Assembly (NCBI GenBank): GCA_958296165.1
Contig: OY282447.1
Span: forward strand, 4,687,154 to 4,751,153
Direction of reading: 5' to 3'
DNA from: an uncultured Pseudomonadales bacterium
GTDB taxonomy: Bacteria > Pseudomonadota > Gammaproteobacteria > Pseudomonadales > Azotimanducaceae
DNA: 64,000 nucleotides
Of this stretch, positions 51,917-62,287 are shown one piece after another. The translations under genes were made by a program, and so were the position numbers. Position 1 is the stretch's first letter; the number at the start of each line of letters is the position of its first letter. Under the pieces are notes generated by a model, which saw only the letters and a list, made by a program, of their open reading frames with translations, searched no databases and had not been told where the DNA came from.

Positions 51917-52774
51917 ATGCAGCGCGTAGCAGTCGCCGATCACCACATGGCCTATGCCGAGTCCGGCACCGGCCGCCCCATCGTCTTCGTCCACGGCAAC
52001 CCCACATCCAGCTATCTGTGGCGCAACATCGTGCCCTACGCAGCGCCGCACGGCCGCTGCATCGCCATTGATCTGATCGGCATGGGCGAATCGGACAAGC
52101 TGCCGAACGCGGGTGCCGAGAGCTACACGTTCCGCGACCACAGCGCCTACTTCGACGCCGCGCTAGCGGCCCTGGGCGTTGCGGAAGACGTAGTGCTAGT
52201 GGTCCACGACTGGGGTTCGGCGCTCGGCTTCCACTGGGCGCACCGCCATCCAAAGGCAGTGGCTGGCATCTGCTACATGGAAGCGATCGTCCGCCCGTTC
52301 ACCTGGGACGAGTGGCCGGACAACGCCCGGCGCGTCTTCCAAGGCTTCCGCTCCGCCGCCGGCGAGGAGATGGCGCTTGAAAAGAACATCTTCGTAGAGC
52401 GCGTGCTGCCCGGTTCGATCCTGCGCACGCTAACCACCGCCGAGATGGCCGAGTACCGCAAGCCCTTCCTCGAGCCCGGCGAGAGTCGTCGTCCCACCCT
52501 CACTTGGCCGCGCCAGATTCCCATTGACGGCGAGCCGGCCGATGTGGCGGAAGTCGTCGGTGCCTACGCCAAATGGCTGTCCGAGTCGCCGCTGCCGAAG
52601 TTGTTCGTGAACGCGGAACCAGGAGCGATCCTCACCGGCGCCCAGCGCGAGTTCTGCCGTGGCTGGCCGAATCAGACCGAGGTAACAGTGCGCGGCAGCC
52701 ACTTCATCCAAGAGGACTCGCCAGCCGAAGTCGGCGCCGCTCTCAGTGCTTGGCTGGGTGCGTTGGGTCGCTAG
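51917..52774 (+). CDS. Haloalkane dehalogenase-like alpha/beta hydrolase
   Basis: A 285-residue hydrolase of the HLD-II (DhaA/LinB) type that cleaves carbon-halogen bonds to an alcohol and halide. Halide-binding Asn in HGNPTSSYLWRN, nucleophile Asp and adjacent Trp in VVHDWGSALGF, acid Glu region AIVRPFTWDEWP, and catalytic His in GSHFIQEDSP are all present. No signal peptide. It stands alone, divergent from the PPIase gene, and overlaps the bpt tail by 32 bases. Activity on real halogenated substrates is likely by motif but not proven. Confidence 0.9.
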   Translation: MQRVAVADHHMAYAESGTGRPIVFVHGNPTSSYLWRNIVPYAAPHGRCIAIDLIGMGESDKLPNAGAESYTFRDHSAYFDAALAALGVAEDVVLVVHDWGSALGFHWAHRHPKAVAGICYMEAIVRPFTWDEWPDNARRVFQGFRSAAGEEMALEKNIFVERVLPGSILRTLTTAEMAEYRKPFLEPGESRRPTLTWPRQIPIDGEPADVAEVVGAYAKWLSESPLPKLFVNAEPGAILTGAQREFCRGWPNQTEVTVRGSHFIQEDSPAEVGAALSAWLGALGR

Positions 52775-53508
52775 CGCGGCGGCGCGTGGCCTGCCAGCGG
52801 CCGTCACGCAGGAACTCCGCTGGCCAGTAGTCCGCCTTGTACTCCATCTTGGCAGCACCCACTACCCAGTAGCCCAAGTAGAGGTGGGGCAACGCCCGGC
52901 GGCGGCACTCCTCTATCTGCTGCAGGATCGAGAATGCGCCGAGGCTACGAGCCGGCAAGTTCGGCTCGAAGAAGGTGTAGACCGCCGCCAGACCGTCCAC
53001 CAGCACATCCGTGACGGCGGAGGCGACCAGCACATCGTCTAGATAGGCATCCAGAGTGAACGTCTCGGCCGATGCAGAGAAGAGCCCTCGGAATTGGTTC
53101 ACCGACGGCGGGAACATGTCGCCGTCCGCGTGCCGAGCCCGGATGTAGCGGTCGAAGAGCATGTAGTGGCGCACTAGCGCCGGCATCATCTCGAACGGCG
53201 GATCGTCGACGAGGACGCTGCGCGTTCGCACCACCACGTCCGCGTTCTTGGCCAAGATGCGGCGGAAACGGCGGCTGCTGCTGAACTCGTGCGTCAATAC
53301 CCGCATCGGCACGCAGTCTGCGCAACCCTCGCATTGTGGGCGATAGAGCAAATCGCCGGTGCGCCTGAAGCCCAATGGTGCCAAGCCCGAATAGGCATTG
53401 GGCGAGCGTGCCGCACGACTATCGACAAACTCGGTGCGCGCCGCACGCCCGGCGAAATACGCGCACGGATGCCTGGCGACGTTAAGCCGCAGCAGCTGTG
53501 CGCCAGCG

Positions 53509-53516
<8 letters not shown>
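52743..53516 (-). CDS. bpt: Aspartate/glutamate leucyltransferase (Bpt, bacterial ATE-like)
   Basis: Transfers leucine from Leu-tRNA to N-terminal Asp or Glu, marking proteins for ClpSAP (N-degron pathway). The 257-residue protein has normal length. The N-terminal cysteine block [12 protein letters not shown] and [12 protein letters not shown] are typical, as are FLRDGRW-type C-terminal residues and [19 protein letters not shown]. It overlaps aat by eight bases. In many Proteobacteria the order is aat-bpt-infA; infA is not here. Confidence 0.92.
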
Positions 53517-55442
<1,926 letters not shown>

Positions 55443-55589
55443 GGCTTCATAGCCTCATGGCCTTAGCTCGAAGTGGCGAGCGCCAATCATAACGCGGCGC
55501 ACATTTGCTTGAGCATGGCACCCGGTTGGACATGCCGACCAGCCTGCGCGGCGCCCGTCTGGCGTATCGAGCCGCAGGGCTTCTTTACG

Positions 55590-56159
55590 TCAGTCGTCTC
55601 CGGCCGAGCGTGGCAGAGCGCCGCGCCAGCCGCCAATGCGCCAAGGCCAGTAGAACTCCACGCGCACCTCAAAGCGCAACGTCGCGGATAGTTCGCGCGT
55701 GTCGGTGGCCGTGACTTCGATGGTCACCATGCCTTCGGCACCCGGTTCGGGCTCCACCAGCAGGTGCGAGCCCACTATTCGTGCCGTTGCCAAGGACTGA
55801 TCCGAAGACGACGCCCGCCAGCGCAGTTCGCGCGGCGCGTCTCCCGCCGTCACCAACGCCGCGAGCGGCAGCTGCAAGGCGTAGCCATAGAGCGCGTCCG
55901 GTTGCGGCACCGAGGTGCTTGGCATGGGTGAAAGCACGAACAACGACAGCGGCTCGCCGGCAGCCAACGCCAGACCATGCCAGCACGGCAGGCCATCGCA
56001 GCGCGTACCCGGCAGCGCCGGCACAGACGCGGCACGAACTGGATCCGACGTCGGCAGTCCGTCGTGGTAGGCTCTCGCGACTGCAAAACGACAAGCCCTG
56101 TACGTTCCCACTCTCGCAAGAGCGTCTAGACGAACGTGCTGCCGACCAAGAGCAGGCAT
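55590..56159 (-). CDS. Hypothetical protein with Ig/cadherin-like C-terminal strand pattern
   Basis: Open frame of up to 189 residues. The middle and end look real: LLVEPEPGAEGMVTIEVTAT with TRELSATLRFEVRV is the repeat pattern of bacterial Ig/cadherin-like domains (strand, Asp-rich turn, strand), closed by WPWRIGGWRGALP. The first 30-40 residues look less convincing, so the true start is unknown and the gene may be a 5'-truncated remnant of a larger secreted protein. The divergent ABC ATPase starts only 17 bases away, too little for two promoters. Confidence 0.4.
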   Translation of the reverse strand: MPALGRQHVRLDALARVGTYRACRFAVARAYHDGLPTSDPVRAASVPALPGTRCDGLPCWHGLALAAGEPLSLFVLSPMPSTSVPQPDALYGYALQLPLAALVTAGDAPRELRWRASSSDQSLATARIVGSHLLVEPEPGAEGMVTIEVTATDTRELSATLRFEVRVEFYWPWRIGGWRGALPRSAGDD

Positions 56160-56176
56160 CGACCAAGCCCCTATCT

Positions 56177-57157
56177 ATGCTGGAAGTAGATCGCGTCACC
56201 AAGCGCTACGGCGACAAGCTTGCCGTAGACGGCGTTTCCTTCGCCGCCCGGCCGGGCCGTATTCTGGGCTTGCTGGGGCCGAACGGCGCCGGCAAGACAT
56301 CCATCTTGCGCATGGTCACCAACATCACCAAGCCCGACGCTGGCGCAATCCAGCTCGACGGCGCACCGGTAGACCGAAAGAGTCAAGCAGTCATCGGCTA
56401 CATGCCGGAGGAACGCGGCCTCTACCGGCGCATGAAAGTACACGATCAACTGGTTTATCTAGCCCGCTTGAAAGGCATCGACCGGGCCGAAGCGCGACGT
56501 AGCGCCACGCATTGGCTGGACGCGCTTGAGGTCGGCGATTGGCGCAATCAGCCGGCGCGCGAGTTGTCGCGCGGCATGCAGCAGAAGATCCAGTTCGCCA
56601 TCGCCTTGGTGCATTCGCCGCGCCTTGTGATTCTGGACGAACCGTTCAGCGGGCTGGATCCGATCAACTCGGCACTCATGGAGCAAGTGATACGCGACCG
56701 CAAGGCGGCTGGCGCGACGATCATCTTCGCGTCGCATCGCATGGAACAAGTGGAAGAGCTGTGCGACGACATCTGCCTGGTTGCAAGCGGCAAGGTGCTC
56801 ATCAGCGGCGAGTTGGCGGCCATCAAGCTCGCCCAAGGCCGCAACACCGTAGCACTGGAGTTCGCCGGTCGCGACGCGTTCTTGGACAGCTTGGTGGCCG
56901 CAGGCAACGTCGAATTGCTCAAGCGCGACGCTGGCCGCGCCGAAATGCGGATGCTGAACGGCTACTCGGCACAGGCCGTGTTGGACGCAGCCCAAAGAGC
57001 GACGGAATCAATCTATCGCTACTCCGCCAACTTCCCCTCTCTGCGCGACATATTCTTGACTGCAGTGAGCAACGCGAATGCGGCAACGGAGGCCGCTACA
57101 CCCGCACCGCCGGCCTCAAACAGTGTGCAGGGCAAGCCGATGGCGCAGACTAGCTGA
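56177..57157 (+). CDS. ABC transporter ATP-binding protein, NatA-like
   Basis: A 326-residue ATPase for the adjacent ABC-2 permease. Walker A GPNGAGKTS, signature ELSRGMQQKIQ (the Gly-Met-Gln-Gln form of this family), Walker B LVILDEPFSGLDP, H-loop FASHRMEQVEEL. A C-terminal DUF4162-type domain follows (from about residue 225). ATG 56177 is used; the frame runs upstream to 55781 over the opposite-strand hypothetical gene. Its stop and the permease start share TGATG. Confidence 0.9.
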   Translation: MLEVDRVTKRYGDKLAVDGVSFAARPGRILGLLGPNGAGKTSILRMVTNITKPDAGAIQLDGAPVDRKSQAVIGYMPEERGLYRRMKVHDQLVYLARLKGIDRAEARRSATHWLDALEVGDWRNQPARELSRGMQQKIQFAIALVHSPRLVILDEPFSGLDPINSALMEQVIRDRKAAGATIIFASHRMEQVEELCDDICLVASGKVLISGELAAIKLAQGRNTVALEFAGRDAFLDSLVAAGNVELLKRDAGRAEMRMLNGYSAQAVLDAAQRATESIYRYSANFPSLRDIFLTAVSNANAATEAATPAPPASNSVQGKPMAQTS

Positions 57158-58452
57158 TGCTCGGCGTCATCTTTGCCAGCGAATACCAGCGCAAGGTGAA
57201 AACGCGCACCTTTGTGCTAGTCACCTTGCTGGTGCCGCTGCTGGCCGTGGGCGTCGGCGTAACGGTGGCGTTGGTCTCCTCAATCGATTCGAGCACCGAC
57301 GAGGCGGAGGAGCGCGAGATTGCCGTGCTGGATCCCACGGGCAGCATCTTGACCGCCTTGCGGCAAGCCGATCGCGGCGGCTATCGATTCGTCGCCGCCG
57401 CAGCGAGTGCGGAGACGGCCAAGCAGACCGTGCTCGATGGCGGCCACGACGGCCTGCTGGCGATCCCGGCCGACCTCGACGCCGGATTTCACTTCTACTC
57501 TCGGCAGCGCGGCTCGATAGGCGAACAACGGGCGCTGCGGGATTTCGTACTCGGCGTAGTCCGCGAAGTGCGGCTGAGCCAGCACGAACTGTCGCCGCAG
57601 CTGCGTGCCCTGCTGGACGGCAGGCCCTCTTTCAACATCGTGCGGCTCACCGACGACGGCGAAGATCACGGCGACGGCGCGTTTGTCATCGGTACCGTCA
57701 CCGCTATGTTGCTGATGGGTCTCGTGGTGATCTACGGCGGCAACGTGATGCAGGCGGTGATGGAAGAGAAGGCCAGCCGCATGGCGGAGATCGTGGTCTC
57801 CGCGGTGCGGCCGTTCGACTTGCTGTTGGGCAAGATACTAGCGGCCGCAGCCATCGGCGCGACGCAGGTGGCGGCTTGGATCACATTGTCTTCGCTGCTC
57901 TTCCTAGCCGCGACTTTCGCATTCGCGACGTTCGGCACAGCCCCGGACGGGCCGTCGGCCCAGCTTGCCGGCCCTGCCGTGCAGGACGCGAGCGAGACGT
58001 TGGACAATCTCCGCACGCACGGATTGATCCCCTCTCCGCTACCAGTCGCGATAGCGCTGTTGCTGCTGCCGTTCGGCTTTCTCATCCACGCCAGCGTCTT
58101 CGCATCCTTGGGCGCACTCTACGAGAACGCGGTAGACGCGCAGAACACCACCTTCGTGGCGATGATCCCGGTGTTGTTCAGCGCCAGCATCGCGCCGTTG
58201 GTGGGCCAAATGCCAGACAGCACAATCGTCGCGTTCGGTTCGTTATTTCCGTTCTCCGCACCGGCAATTCTGCCGGCGCGCATGTTGGTGACGGACGTGC
58301 CGGCTTGGCAGGTCGGCGCCGGCGTCGTGCTGTGCATAGCAGGCTCGTTGGCTATGGTCTGGCTCGCCGGCCGCGTGTTGCGCGGCTCGCTGTTGAGCTA
58401 CGGAAAGACGCCGAAACTCAGCGATTTGCGGCACATCCTGTTCAGCGACTGA
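57157..58452 (+). CDS. ABC-2 type permease, NatB-like
   Basis: A 431-residue membrane protein. A first helix (FVLVTLLVPLLAVGVGVTVAL), an extracytoplasmic domain of about 125 residues, then six helices, for example GTVTAMLLMGLVVIYGG, with the cytoplasmic VMEEKASRMAEIVVSAVRPF motif typical of NatB/ABC-2 exporters. With the NatA-like ATPase it should form a complete exporter; sodium or small organic substrates are known for the family. A hairpin follows the stop codon by one base. Confidence 0.88.
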   Translation: MLGVIFASEYQRKVKTRTFVLVTLLVPLLAVGVGVTVALVSSIDSSTDEAEEREIAVLDPTGSILTALRQADRGGYRFVAAAASAETAKQTVLDGGHDGLLAIPADLDAGFHFYSRQRGSIGEQRALRDFVLGVVREVRLSQHELSPQLRALLDGRPSFNIVRLTDDGEDHGDGAFVIGTVTAMLLMGLVVIYGGNVMQAVMEEKASRMAEIVVSAVRPFDLLLGKILAAAAIGATQVAAWITLSSLLFLAATFAFATFGTAPDGPSAQLAGPAVQDASETLDNLRTHGLIPSPLPVAIALLLLPFGFLIHASVFASLGALYENAVDAQNTTFVAMIPVLFSASIAPLVGQMPDSTIVAFGSLFPFSAPAILPARMLVTDVPAWQVGAGVVLCIAGSLAMVWLAGRVLRGSLLSYGKTPKLSDLRHILFSD

Positions 58453-58453
58453 A

Positions 58454-58477
58454 CCGCGGCACTTAGGGGTGCCGCGG
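58454..58477 (+). terminator. Hairpin after the NatAB-like operon
   Basis: Perfect 8-base stem CCGCGGCA/TGCCGCGG with an 8-base loop, starting one base after the stop codon. No T-run follows, so it may be a weak or Rho-assisted terminator or an mRNA-stabilising hairpin. The rest of 58478-58649 shows no gene. Confidence 0.45.
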
Positions 58478-58649
58478 CACCTTGGCGGCGCCGATGGCGG
58501 ATGTCTGCAATCCACGTGCGAGATCGGCGCACGGTCTCGAATCGGCGCGCCGGCCGCGGCACAGTGGCGCCGATGAGGAGAGTGCTGTCCAGCGACGCCC
58601 CTACAAGGTGCTGTTCGGCGACGGCCAAGCGGAAAGCGATTGACGAGGA

Positions 58650-59036
58650 GTGACATCGAAGCGAAACGACACCCTAGACAAAATCGACAATGCGAACACC
58701 GCAATCAAGGCGGGTCTCCACGAAGTAGACAAGTGTAAGAGGGACGTCGAGCGGGAAGAAACCAAAGTGACGATGGCCAAGGCGGATGCGGGTATGACTG
58801 CGATCAACGAACGTCGAAAACGGGTCAAGGCAGAGAAAGACCTAGCCGATTTATCGGCGCTATGCGGAACCTTTCATCGAAGCGGAACGCGAAGCCGAAG
58901 CTCGACAGGACGAGTTCTAGCAGAGGAAGCGGAACGCAAACGCAGGAGAGAGGAACGGGAAGCGGCCAACTCGAAGGGGCGCGTGTTGCCATTCATCAAT
59001 CGACGGGGACGCCAACGCCAACGGGAACTCGATTGA
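58650..59036 (+). CDS. Small charged coiled-coil protein, possibly with two compensating frameshifts
   Basis: GTG 58650 (GACGAGG upstream) opens 128 codons. Residues 1-68 are highly charged helix (TLDKIDNANTAIKAGLHEVD, RRKRVKAEKDL) and the C-terminus is basic (LAEEAERKRRREEREAANSK). Between them, about 58850-58915, this frame gives a Ser/Thr/Arg-rich stretch, while frame +1 gives a better helix (YAEPFIEAEREAEARQDEF) ending at a TAG. That suggests the ancestral protein switched frames twice, or an assembly error. It converges on mcrC with one base between stops. Function unknown; codon use is less GC-rich than its left neighbours. Confidence 0.5.
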   Translation: MTSKRNDTLDKIDNANTAIKAGLHEVDKCKRDVEREETKVTMAKADAGMTAINERRKRVKAEKDLADLSALCGTFHRSGTRSRSSTGRVLAEEAERKRRREEREAANSKGRVLPFINRRGRQRQRELD

Positions 59037-59037
59037 G

Positions 59038-59979
59038 TTACGAATCGTCGTCCGCGCCGACGATCTTGCGCAACGCACTCACAACCCTTGACGGATTTCC
59101 AACATCAACGGTAGCGATGTCCAGACGCCGGTTTGCGCGGACCACCTGCCAGCGTCGGTTGATTCCCTCATTCAATCCACTGTGCCACGGATACAGCAAC
59201 ACCAGCCGCTCGGCGCTGTAGGCTTGTCCGTACATGAGTATCTGGTAGACGTCGTCCTGTGCAACACCCAGTTGCCTGCCGTCCGCGTTGTCCAGAGCCT
59301 TCCACTTGGTATCGAGCACTATCGGCCCGGTCTGCGTTTTGATGACGACATCGGGCTGCAAATCGAACAGTCGCCCCTCGGCGTCTCGCAACGCGCTGTG
59401 CCCGGTGTCCTGTAGGCATACCGACGACCGTGCCACCGCTCGGAGTAGGCAGCGACCGACGAACCTCTCGAACAGCTCGTACATGGGGAACAGGAGAGAG
59501 AAGCCGTGGCCGACGTACCGGCGCGGCAAGCCTCGCCGCACGGCAACGAGCAGCCGGTTGGCGAACAGGCCGATAAGCACTTCCAGCAGATTGCTTCGCT
59601 GAGTATCGAGACTGGCAAGTTCGCCGTCGGCGACGCGCAGATCCCACGCCACCGCCAGCATGCGTACCAGCGCCTTGCGAACAGCCCCGTCTTGACCGTC
59701 GATTTTGGGAAGTATCTCGAGCGTCGCGCCTGATGCCGAGACGACGCCAACAACTTGCGCCGCCTTGATGCCGTTGCGTGTGCGTTCAAGGACGCTCGGA
59801 ACCCTGAGCCGCCTCTTTGCGCGTTCAGCAACGGCGTGCAGTCGGTCGGCCAGTTGATCCTCAAGCTCGACTGCGCCGTTTTCCTTGCAGGACTCGGCCC
59901 ACGCCTTACCCGTCCGCATCGTTGGCAGGTGCTGCAGGTGCTGAAGATTGCCCCGATACCAAGCTATCGTATGCGTCAT
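59038..59979 (-). CDS. mcrC: McrC-like endonuclease subunit of a 5-methylcytosine restriction system
   Basis: McrC brings the nuclease to the McrB GTPase and cuts DNA carrying modified cytosine. The 313-residue protein has KAAQVVGVVSASGATLEILP in the N-terminal domain and the PD-(D/E)xK site as LQPDVVIKTQTGP with VLDTKWK, where Asp and Asp-x-Lys are the metal and catalytic residues. ATG 59979 overlaps the end of the mcrB reading frame by 74 bases; a later start is possible. It is the last gene of the minus-strand island operon. Confidence 0.85.
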   Translation of the reverse strand: MTHTIAWYRGNLQHLQHLPTMRTGKAWAESCKENGAVELEDQLADRLHAVAERAKRRLRVPSVLERTRNGIKAAQVVGVVSASGATLEILPKIDGQDGAVRKALVRMLAVAWDLRVADGELASLDTQRSNLLEVLIGLFANRLLVAVRRGLPRRYVGHGFSLLFPMYELFERFVGRCLLRAVARSSVCLQDTGHSALRDAEGRLFDLQPDVVIKTQTGPIVLDTKWKALDNADGRQLGVAQDDVYQILMYGQAYSAERLVLLYPWHSGLNEGINRRWQVVRANRRLDIATVDVGNPSRVVSALRKIVGADDDS

Positions 59980-61244
59980 CAGCGAATTTCTCGCGTACCG
60001 TCCAGCGATAGCGCTCGTCTATGTCCACTTCATCAAGGCCCGGCGGGCGCGCAAGGCGTTTGCTGCGCACGAAGTGGTCGGTGTTCCCAAGCACGGCGCG
60101 AACCTTGCGCCAGTCGTCGTAGAAGTACTCGACGATCAGCAGAATGATCTTACGCCGCATGATCCGGTCCACTTCCGCCTTGGTTCTAGCTTTTCATCAG
60201 CCACGCATGGCCGATCAGATGGTCTCGGTCGATGAGGTACTCGAGCCGCTCGTTGATCGCCTCTAGCACGTCAGGCAGATTGATTCCCTCGACCACCTTC
60301 AGCAACTCCGGCTCAGGTGCCATTTCCTCGAACTCGAACCGGCGCCGCAGCGCGGTATCGATCAGGGCGATGGATCGATCCACCGTATTCATCGTGCCTA
60401 GGATGTACAAGTTCGCCGGGAGCGTGAACGGCTCGCCGGAGTGTGGCAACGTGGCGGCGACCTCATGCTCGGCACCCTCGCGCTTGTCCTCTTCGAGAAG
60501 AGTGATCAGTTCCCCCATCACCTTGGAGACGTTGGCACGGTTGATCTCATCAATGACAAGGACGTACGGCAACTCTTGATACTCCCGCGCCAGATCAGCG
60601 ATTCGCTTGAGAACGCCTGGAGTGGCTTCTAGCCGTAGGCCGCCCTCACCGTCTTCCGATGGAGCTGGCCGCAATCCCTCGACGAACTCCTCGTAGCCGT
60701 AGGATTGGTGGAACGTGATGAACTCAATCCGTTTGCCGCCGACCAACTCCCGGTAGAGATCACGAATCTCGTCATCCGGCAGCCTAGTGGTTCGGTCGCA
60801 GATCTCCACGCAGTGCCGTGCGGTCTGATAGGTCTTGCCTGTACCGGGCGGGCCGTAGAGGATCGTGTTGAGCGTTTTCGACGGCGCTGATGAGGATCCT
60901 TGCGCGTCTAGGTACCCGTCATCAACGGACTCACGCAGCGAATTGCATGGTATTCCGTCGCGGATTATGTCGACGACGGCACCGACCTGCTCGCTCTCTA
61001 GCCGAAAGATGCGTGCGCCGTTTTGCATCCAAATCTGACCCTTGCGGCTAGCGAATTCATGCAGCCGTGGACTGTTGGGGAACTTCCCTTTGTCCAGCGC
61101 TGGTTCTCTCAAATCGAACTTCAAGCCTTTAGGCTGTACAAAGATGGACGCATCTCTCCTTCCGCAGACCGTGAAACGTACATAGCTGCTCCTAGGACAC
61201 TCTTCGAAGAGGCCTGAATCTCTGAGAATTTGCTTGACAGACAC
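59906..61244 (-). pseudogene. mcrB: McrB-like GTPase, frameshifted near the C-terminus
   Basis: AAA+ GTPase that translocates DNA for McrC. From GTG 61244 the frame holds Walker A YGPPGTGKTYQTA, Walker B VLVIDEINRANVSKVMGEL, ILGTMNTVDRSIALIDTALR and ERLEYLIDRDHLIGHAWLM, then stops at 60186. The missing C-terminus, KAEVDRIMRRKIILLIVEY followed by DWRKVRAVL, is intact in another frame down to 59906. Removing one A from the A4 run at 60191-60194 (T4 on the plus strand) joins them into about 445 residues. The N-terminal recognition part is short. Either a slippage mutation, programmed slippage, or an assembly error. Confidence 0.85.
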
Positions 61245-61266
61245 GGTCTTGCCCGTTGCCGACGGT

Positions 61267-61746
61267 CTACGGCTCTTGTGACCTTAGGTACTGAAGAATC
61301 GAAGAAGATATGCGGTAGCCATGCTCTGCCATCCGCCCGATCAAAGCTTCGGCGTCGTCAATGATCGACCGCCGCTCGGCAAGAAGCAGTGTGTGGGCAG
61401 TGCCGATATAGGCGAGCCCTCGACGGTGCGCTTCTCGCCTTGCCAGCCGGTCATCTACCACCAGCAACGCACTCTGCGTGCTCTCCGCCAATCGAATCGC
61501 CTCGACCTCTCCTAGTCCAAGACTCGACGGAAAGGGAGCGGCACTCGGCGGTGCCGCTGTCACACGCAGCCAACCGTCTTCGACCGCCTTCTCTATCCGC
61601 CGGCGGTCCACTCCCTCCTTGCCGCGACACTCCGCCCACACTGCTGGTGGCAGGCAACAGCTGCAGAACAGATGTCGCAGCACGGTCAGCGCCCCTACCC
61701 TTGCCAGCCCGATCAGCGGACCCGCATCGACTACGACGACAGCCAT
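61267..61746 (-). CDS. DUF3368 PIN-like toxin
   Basis: A 159-residue PIN-domain protein. VVVDAGPLIGLARVG gives the first acidic residue, GLGEVEAIRLAE the second, and ALLVVDDRLARREAHRRGL the third and fourth, with IGTAHTLLLAERR typical of DUF3368. PIN toxins cleave RNA. It overlaps the antitoxin gene by 16 bases and ends 22 bases before mcrB, so the toxin-antitoxin pair and McrBC read as one operon. Confidence 0.88.
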   Translation of the reverse strand: MAVVVVDAGPLIGLARVGALTVLRHLFCSCCLPPAVWAECRGKEGVDRRRIEKAVEDGWLRVTAAPPSAAPFPSSLGLGEVEAIRLAESTQSALLVVDDRLARREAHRRGLAYIGTAHTLLLAERRSIIDDAEALIGRMAEHGYRISSSILQYLRSQEP

Positions 61747-62069
61747 CGGGAGACATCCTGCGTCTCACCGGCCGTCGTCTCGTCCAGCTGCGCTACTTCA
61801 ATGCCGAGACTCCCCAGATGGTCTACGAACGCCGTTAGCGACAACCCGCTGATCTTCGCCGCCTTGCCCAATGAAACGCAGCCGTCCCGATAGAGACTCG
61901 CCGCCAACGCGTGGCGAACCCCTACCGCGGCGTCGCCAAGCGATCCGTCCAGATGCACCAATAGCGCATCCGGTTCGGTTCCCTTGAGGACTACGACTGG
62001 ACCGTCCTTAGCGTGACGTAAGGCCAAGGATGGATTTTTCTTCAATTCGCCAACACTAGTCACGTACAC
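61731..62069 (-). CDS. Antitoxin: Phd/YefM-like N-terminus joined to UPF0175-like C-terminus
   Basis: A 112-residue protein from GTG 62069 (AAAAGG eight bases upstream). The N-terminal half VYVTSVGELKKNPSLALRHA followed by DGPVVVLKGTEPDALLVH is a Phd/YefM DNA-binding antitoxin domain. The C-terminal half GVRHALAASLYRDGCVSLGK followed by ISGLSLTAFVDHLGSLGIEV is the UPF0175 helix-turn-helix-like domain that usually stands alone next to DUF3368. Overlap with the PIN gene shows they form a module. Autoregulation by the antitoxin is expected from the family. The frame is open further upstream to 62174 without homology. Confidence 0.82.
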   Translation of the reverse strand: MYVTSVGELKKNPSLALRHAKDGPVVVLKGTEPDALLVHLDGSLGDAAVGVRHALAASLYRDGCVSLGKAAKISGLSLTAFVDHLGSLGIEVAQLDETTAGETQDVSRWLSS

Positions 62070-62287
62070 GGCGTAGCCTTTTGCATGTAGGGTTCGATCC
62101 GATACACAAGCCCTAAGTCGGCTTCTTGTATCGGCAGGTGGAGGGTCACTTGGACTTCGCCTCTTGTCAACCACCCAGGGAGCTCGGTGCCTGCAACCCT
62201 ACACCCACCGAGGCGACGACCTAGGCGCGGCGGGCGCGGGCGGGCTGGGCGCCGCTGACCGGCGGCGCGCCGGCGGCGCAGGCGCGG

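Noticed and set aside
58454-58477. Hairpin as a strong Rho-independent terminator
   Set aside because: The stem is good but there is no T-run after it; kept only as a weak terminator candidate.
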